A stretch of DNA of 64,000 nt from assembly GCA_049890275.1 (NCBI GenBank), contig JBMHBT010000014.1:128669-192668 (forward strand). The letters run 5' to 3'. Shown here one piece after another: positions 61,551-64,000 of this stretch. Position 1 is the stretch's first letter, and each line of letters begins with the position of its first letter. The stretch is from UBA7374 sp049890275. GTDB taxonomy: Bacteria > Verrucomicrobiota > Verrucomicrobiia > Opitutales > Coraliomargaritaceae. The translations under genes and the position numbers were made by a program. Below the pieces are notes generated by a model. The model was not told where the DNA came from. It saw only the letters and a list, made by a program, of their open reading frames with translations, and searched no databases.

Positions 61551-62903
61551 ATGATACATCAACTTAGGTTTTATTTATTCATCATACTACCTACCGCTTC
61601 GTGGATTTGCGCGAAACCGCTACAGCCAATCGATGACTTGCTTGTTAATGATAATCGAATCGCGACGGTTGAAGTTCTCACCGATCATGGTCGATTCTCG
61701 TATCACCTCAACAATTCTGGAGAAAAGGATGTTTCGAATGCCTTGCAGGAAATCCTAAATCGCACGGCTGGATTAGCGGACACATCGGCAACTTTCCATT
61801 TTTTACCCGGAGTTTATTTTATTGATGCGCCGATTGATGTTCGGTTCGTCAGCATTGAATTAAAAGGACACTGACATGGAGGACTGGATGCACATGGTAT
61901 GTGTCTGAAGAGTGGTACAATTTTCCAATTCGGCAAAAACACAGGTCCCAACTGTATTACTTTTCATCGTTCTGGGCATTCAAAATCCTTTCCAGCGGGC
62001 GAAACTCCCTGGAAAAACAAAAACAGCAAAGTAGCTATTCGCGATATGACCTTTGTTGGATATAACAATACTGGAGTGGATACTGAGAGCGGGTACAGTC
62101 GTTTTCGAAAAGATGAGCCTAATTTCCGTGGTTTAAATTGGTGGCCTGCACCAGAACGCTATGAAAATGTTGAAGCAGAAGGGCAACGTGCATTGGTTTT
62201 TGCTCCAGGCTGGAAAAATGAATTACTCCGGCTGAATAGCTGCTACTTTACCGACCTCTATGTAGGCATTGATATACCGTACTGCGATGTCGCATATATC
62301 ACTGAAAATTGGTTTGGGCAGATGGTCTATGGTATTCGTATTCAAGCAAGTGCGGTGCTTACTGTTGCCAACAATTGCTTCGCTGACTTGGAGACGGGAG
62401 TCACTATCGGCAAGACAAAAGCCTCGAAGTTACATTCCAATGGATTTGCATATGTCAGCAAGTGCTTCGAACTACATGATATTAAAGAATCAACGGTGAA
62501 TGGTAACACACTGACCAACTGGAAGCAGTCTACTGGTGCTGCGTCCTTTGGTGCTTTTGTTCATGTGGGCACATCAAAGAATTTAGTCATGAATGACAAC
62601 AGCATCTATCAGGAGATCGACTCGCGAGCCAAAACAAGAACGATTGATGCTGAACCCAATGGTCGTGCCTTCATCAATATCGAGAAGTCCGAAAACTTTC
62701 TCTTTGCGAACAACGTAGTGAACACTGTGCAGACGCAAACAGTTATGCGGTTGCATGATGTACATCGTGCTCTCGTAGTTGACAATATTTTCACTTTTGC
62801 AGCTGGCGGAAATGCAGTTGCTCAAACCGGTGAGAGCTCGGAGATAGTCTATCGACCATTTGATCCGAATCGATCCGCACCCCTTGATCAATTTGTCAAA
62901 TAG
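61551..62903 (+). pseudogene. Secreted right-handed beta-helix protein broken by an in-frame TGA
   Basis: One reading frame continues across a single TGA at 61872-61874. Before it: a signal peptide (from the ATG at 61551, context TTAATAATG) and about 107 residues. After it: the same frame goes on H-G-G-L-D-A-H-G-M-C-L-K-S-G-T-I-F-Q-F-G and holds repeated beta-helix turns, including N-N-T-G-V, I-T-E-N-W-F, T-V-N-G-N-T-L, M-N-D-N-S-I and F-A-N-N-V-V. This is the pectate-lyase superfamily fold found in polysaccharide lyases and sulfated-glycan enzymes. No frameshift or other damage is seen, so the stop is recent, a sequencing error or, less likely, read through. The sulfatase starts 2 bp after its stop. 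Confidence 0.75.
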
Positions 62904-62905
62904 TG

Positions 62906-64000
62906 ATGCCTCGTCCATTAACCATCTTCCCTTTATTATGGACCCTGTTCGGAGTGCTCTCCGCCGGTACAGTACACCAGAGACCCAATGTCGTTATTCT
63001 TTATGCCGACGATATGGGTTACGGTGATTTAGCTGCGAATCATCCAGATGGAAAGATTCCTACGCCGAAATTAGACCAGTTGGCTGCCGAGGGTATCCGC
63101 TTTACGGATGGTCATAGTTCATCGGGGATTTGCACACCGAGTCGTTTTGCGCTCCTCACCGGGCAATACCATTGGCGACGCATGCACGGAATCGTGCAGT
63201 CATTTGGACAGCCTGTGTTTAAAGAAGACGACTTCACCATCGCAAAGCTGTTTCAAGAGGAGGGCTATGCGACAGCGGCGATTGGCAAATGGCACTTAGG
63301 GTGGGACTGGAAATCTGTCGTTGTACGGGACGAAGCGATCCTCGATGTTCCGTGGCATCGACCCGATGGTCGGGTTTTAAAACGAAAGGCCTACAGACCC
63401 AATGCAATTGATTGGTCAAAGCCCGTTCCTGGTGGGCCATTGGATCAGGGTTTTGATTATTATTTTGGCGATGGCACGATCAACTTTCCTCCCTATTGCT
63501 ACATTGAAAATGATCGGGTGATTGAAGCACCTACGGTAATGATGGATACCCAGCACTTCAGGAAAATTGGAGAGGGTGGTTGGGAGTTTCGTCCTGGTCC
63601 GATCGTTGAAGGCTGGGATCCATATGAAGTGCTTCCGACAATAACCGACAAGGCAGTTCACTGGATTCATCAACAGAATGTGGATAATCCTTTCTTTCTT
63701 TATTTTGCATTTCCCTCACCGCATGCACCGATCATTCCGAATGATGCGTTTCGAGGAAAATCACAAGCTGGGGCTTATGGTGATTTTGTTGTCGAGACCG
63801 ATGCGATGGCGGGTCGCATCATCCAAGCATTGAAAGACAAGGGCTTCGACCAAAATACGATTGTCATTTTTACTGCCGATAATGGTGCCGAAGGGTATGC
63901 CTACGAACGCGTGCGCAAGTTGGGTCATTGGAGCTCCGGTGAATTTCGAGGCTTGAAGCGTGACCTCTGGGAAGGCGGACACCGTGTGCCGTTTATTGTC
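62906..64000 (+). CDS. Sulfatase, family S1, 5' part only (cut by window edge)
   Basis: The first 365 codons of a secreted sulfatase. Signal peptide at about 1-20. The metal motif V-I-L-Y-A-D-D-M-G-Y-G-D is near 29-40 and the formylglycine motif C-T-P-S-R has its Cys at about 75. K-W-H-L-G-W-D-W, P-H-A-P-I-I-P and T-A-D-N-G-A-E are later family blocks, and the partial end reads E-G-G-H-R-V-P-F, also a family landmark. Subfamily cannot be set by eye. It starts 2 bp after the beta-helix gene, so the two were one operon. Confidence 0.94.
   Translation, partial: MPRPLTIFPLLWTLFGVLSAGTVHQRPNVVILYADDMGYGDLAANHPDGKIPTPKLDQLAAEGIRFTDGHSSSGICTPSRFALLTGQYHWRRMHGIVQSFGQPVFKEDDFTIAKLFQEEGYATAAIGKWHLGWDWKSVVVRDEAILDVPWHRPDGRVLKRKAYRPNAIDWSKPVPGGPLDQGFDYYFGDGTINFPPYCYIENDRVIEAPTVMMDTQHFRKIGEGGWEFRPGPIVEGWDPYEVLPTITDKAVHWIHQQNVDNPFFLYFAFPSPHAPIIPNDAFRGKSQAGAYGDFVVETDAMAGRIIQALKDKGFDQNTIVIFTADNGAEGYAYERVRKLGHWSSGEFRGLKRDLWEGGHRVPFIV

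Noticed and set aside
61872..61874. Selenocysteine or programmed readthrough at TGA
   Set aside because: Beta-helix proteins of this kind are not selenoproteins and no SECIS-like hairpin follows; an ordinary nonsense mutation or error is simpler.
35423..64000. Prophage, transposon or defence island in the accessory half
   Set aside because: No integrase, transposase, phage structural, restriction or toxin-antitoxin genes were recognised; the genes are metabolic or secreted.

Overview
The window looks like a chromosomal segment of a marine Verrucomicrobium, probably from the Opitutae/Puniceicoccales (Coraliomargarita or Lentimonas-like) side. This is inferred from gene content, not from any search: GTP-dependent PEP carboxykinase, a cysteine-free L32, a fabH-plsX-rpmF block with envelope genes, several formylglycine sulfatases, DUF1800/DUF1501 secreted proteins, large LamG/discoidin-bearing oxidoreductases and a di-haem oxidoreductase. 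GC content appears moderate. Many start codons sit in an A/T-rich context (xATTATG) without a clear Shine-Dalgarno sequence.

Region 1 (1-1302): the 5' part of a sulfatase running off the left edge, then the 3' relic of a second sulfatase cut off exactly where a 77-bp repeat begins. Two copies of that repeat, each ending in the 3' end of tRNA-Ser(GCU), enclose a run of tiny hairpins. Region 2 (1634-35311): almost purely housekeeping. It holds tsaE-thiL-xth-mnmA; a GH13 debranching-type enzyme facing a PhoD-like phosphatase; trpS; a coiled-coil membrane protein; tRNA-Leu(CAA); a ParC/GyrA-type topoisomerase subunit diverging from pckG; an ACT protein; an aldo/keto reductase; yicC; pyrB-pyrC-CPBP protease; aroC with a CobW-like protein; tkt; hisI; an envelope/lipid block (rpmF-plsX-fabH-BamD-like-LptE-like); elbB; uppP; trpD; glmM and a TPR protein ending in a good terminator.

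Region 3 (35423-64000): accessory, turned toward carbohydrates. A 948-residue di-haem cytochrome is followed by a ferredoxin-P450 pair, a sulfatase with an SGNH hydrolase, and a DEAD-box helicase. Next comes an eight-gene minus-strand operon (44952-54790): Gfo/Idh oxidoreductase, zinc alcohol dehydrogenase, enolase-superfamily dehydratase, large secreted FAD oxidoreductase, two SDRs, a beta-propeller glycosidase-like protein and a MaoC hotdog protein. This set resembles a non-phosphorylating acid-sugar pathway of the L-fuconate or L-rhamnonate kind. Beside it lies a composite relic in which a sulfatase 5' end is joined to the 3' end of a GH29 alpha-L-fucosidase carrying a stop and a frameshift. 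A DUF1800-DUF1501-GspG-like operon follows, then a beta-helix gene broken by an in-frame TGA, then another sulfatase running off the right edge.

Together the sulfatases, fucosidase relic, acid-sugar operon and P450-ferredoxin pair suggest use of sulfated, possibly fucose-containing algal polysaccharide, in a locus that is losing genes. No phage, integrase, transposase, CRISPR array or classic defence system was seen.
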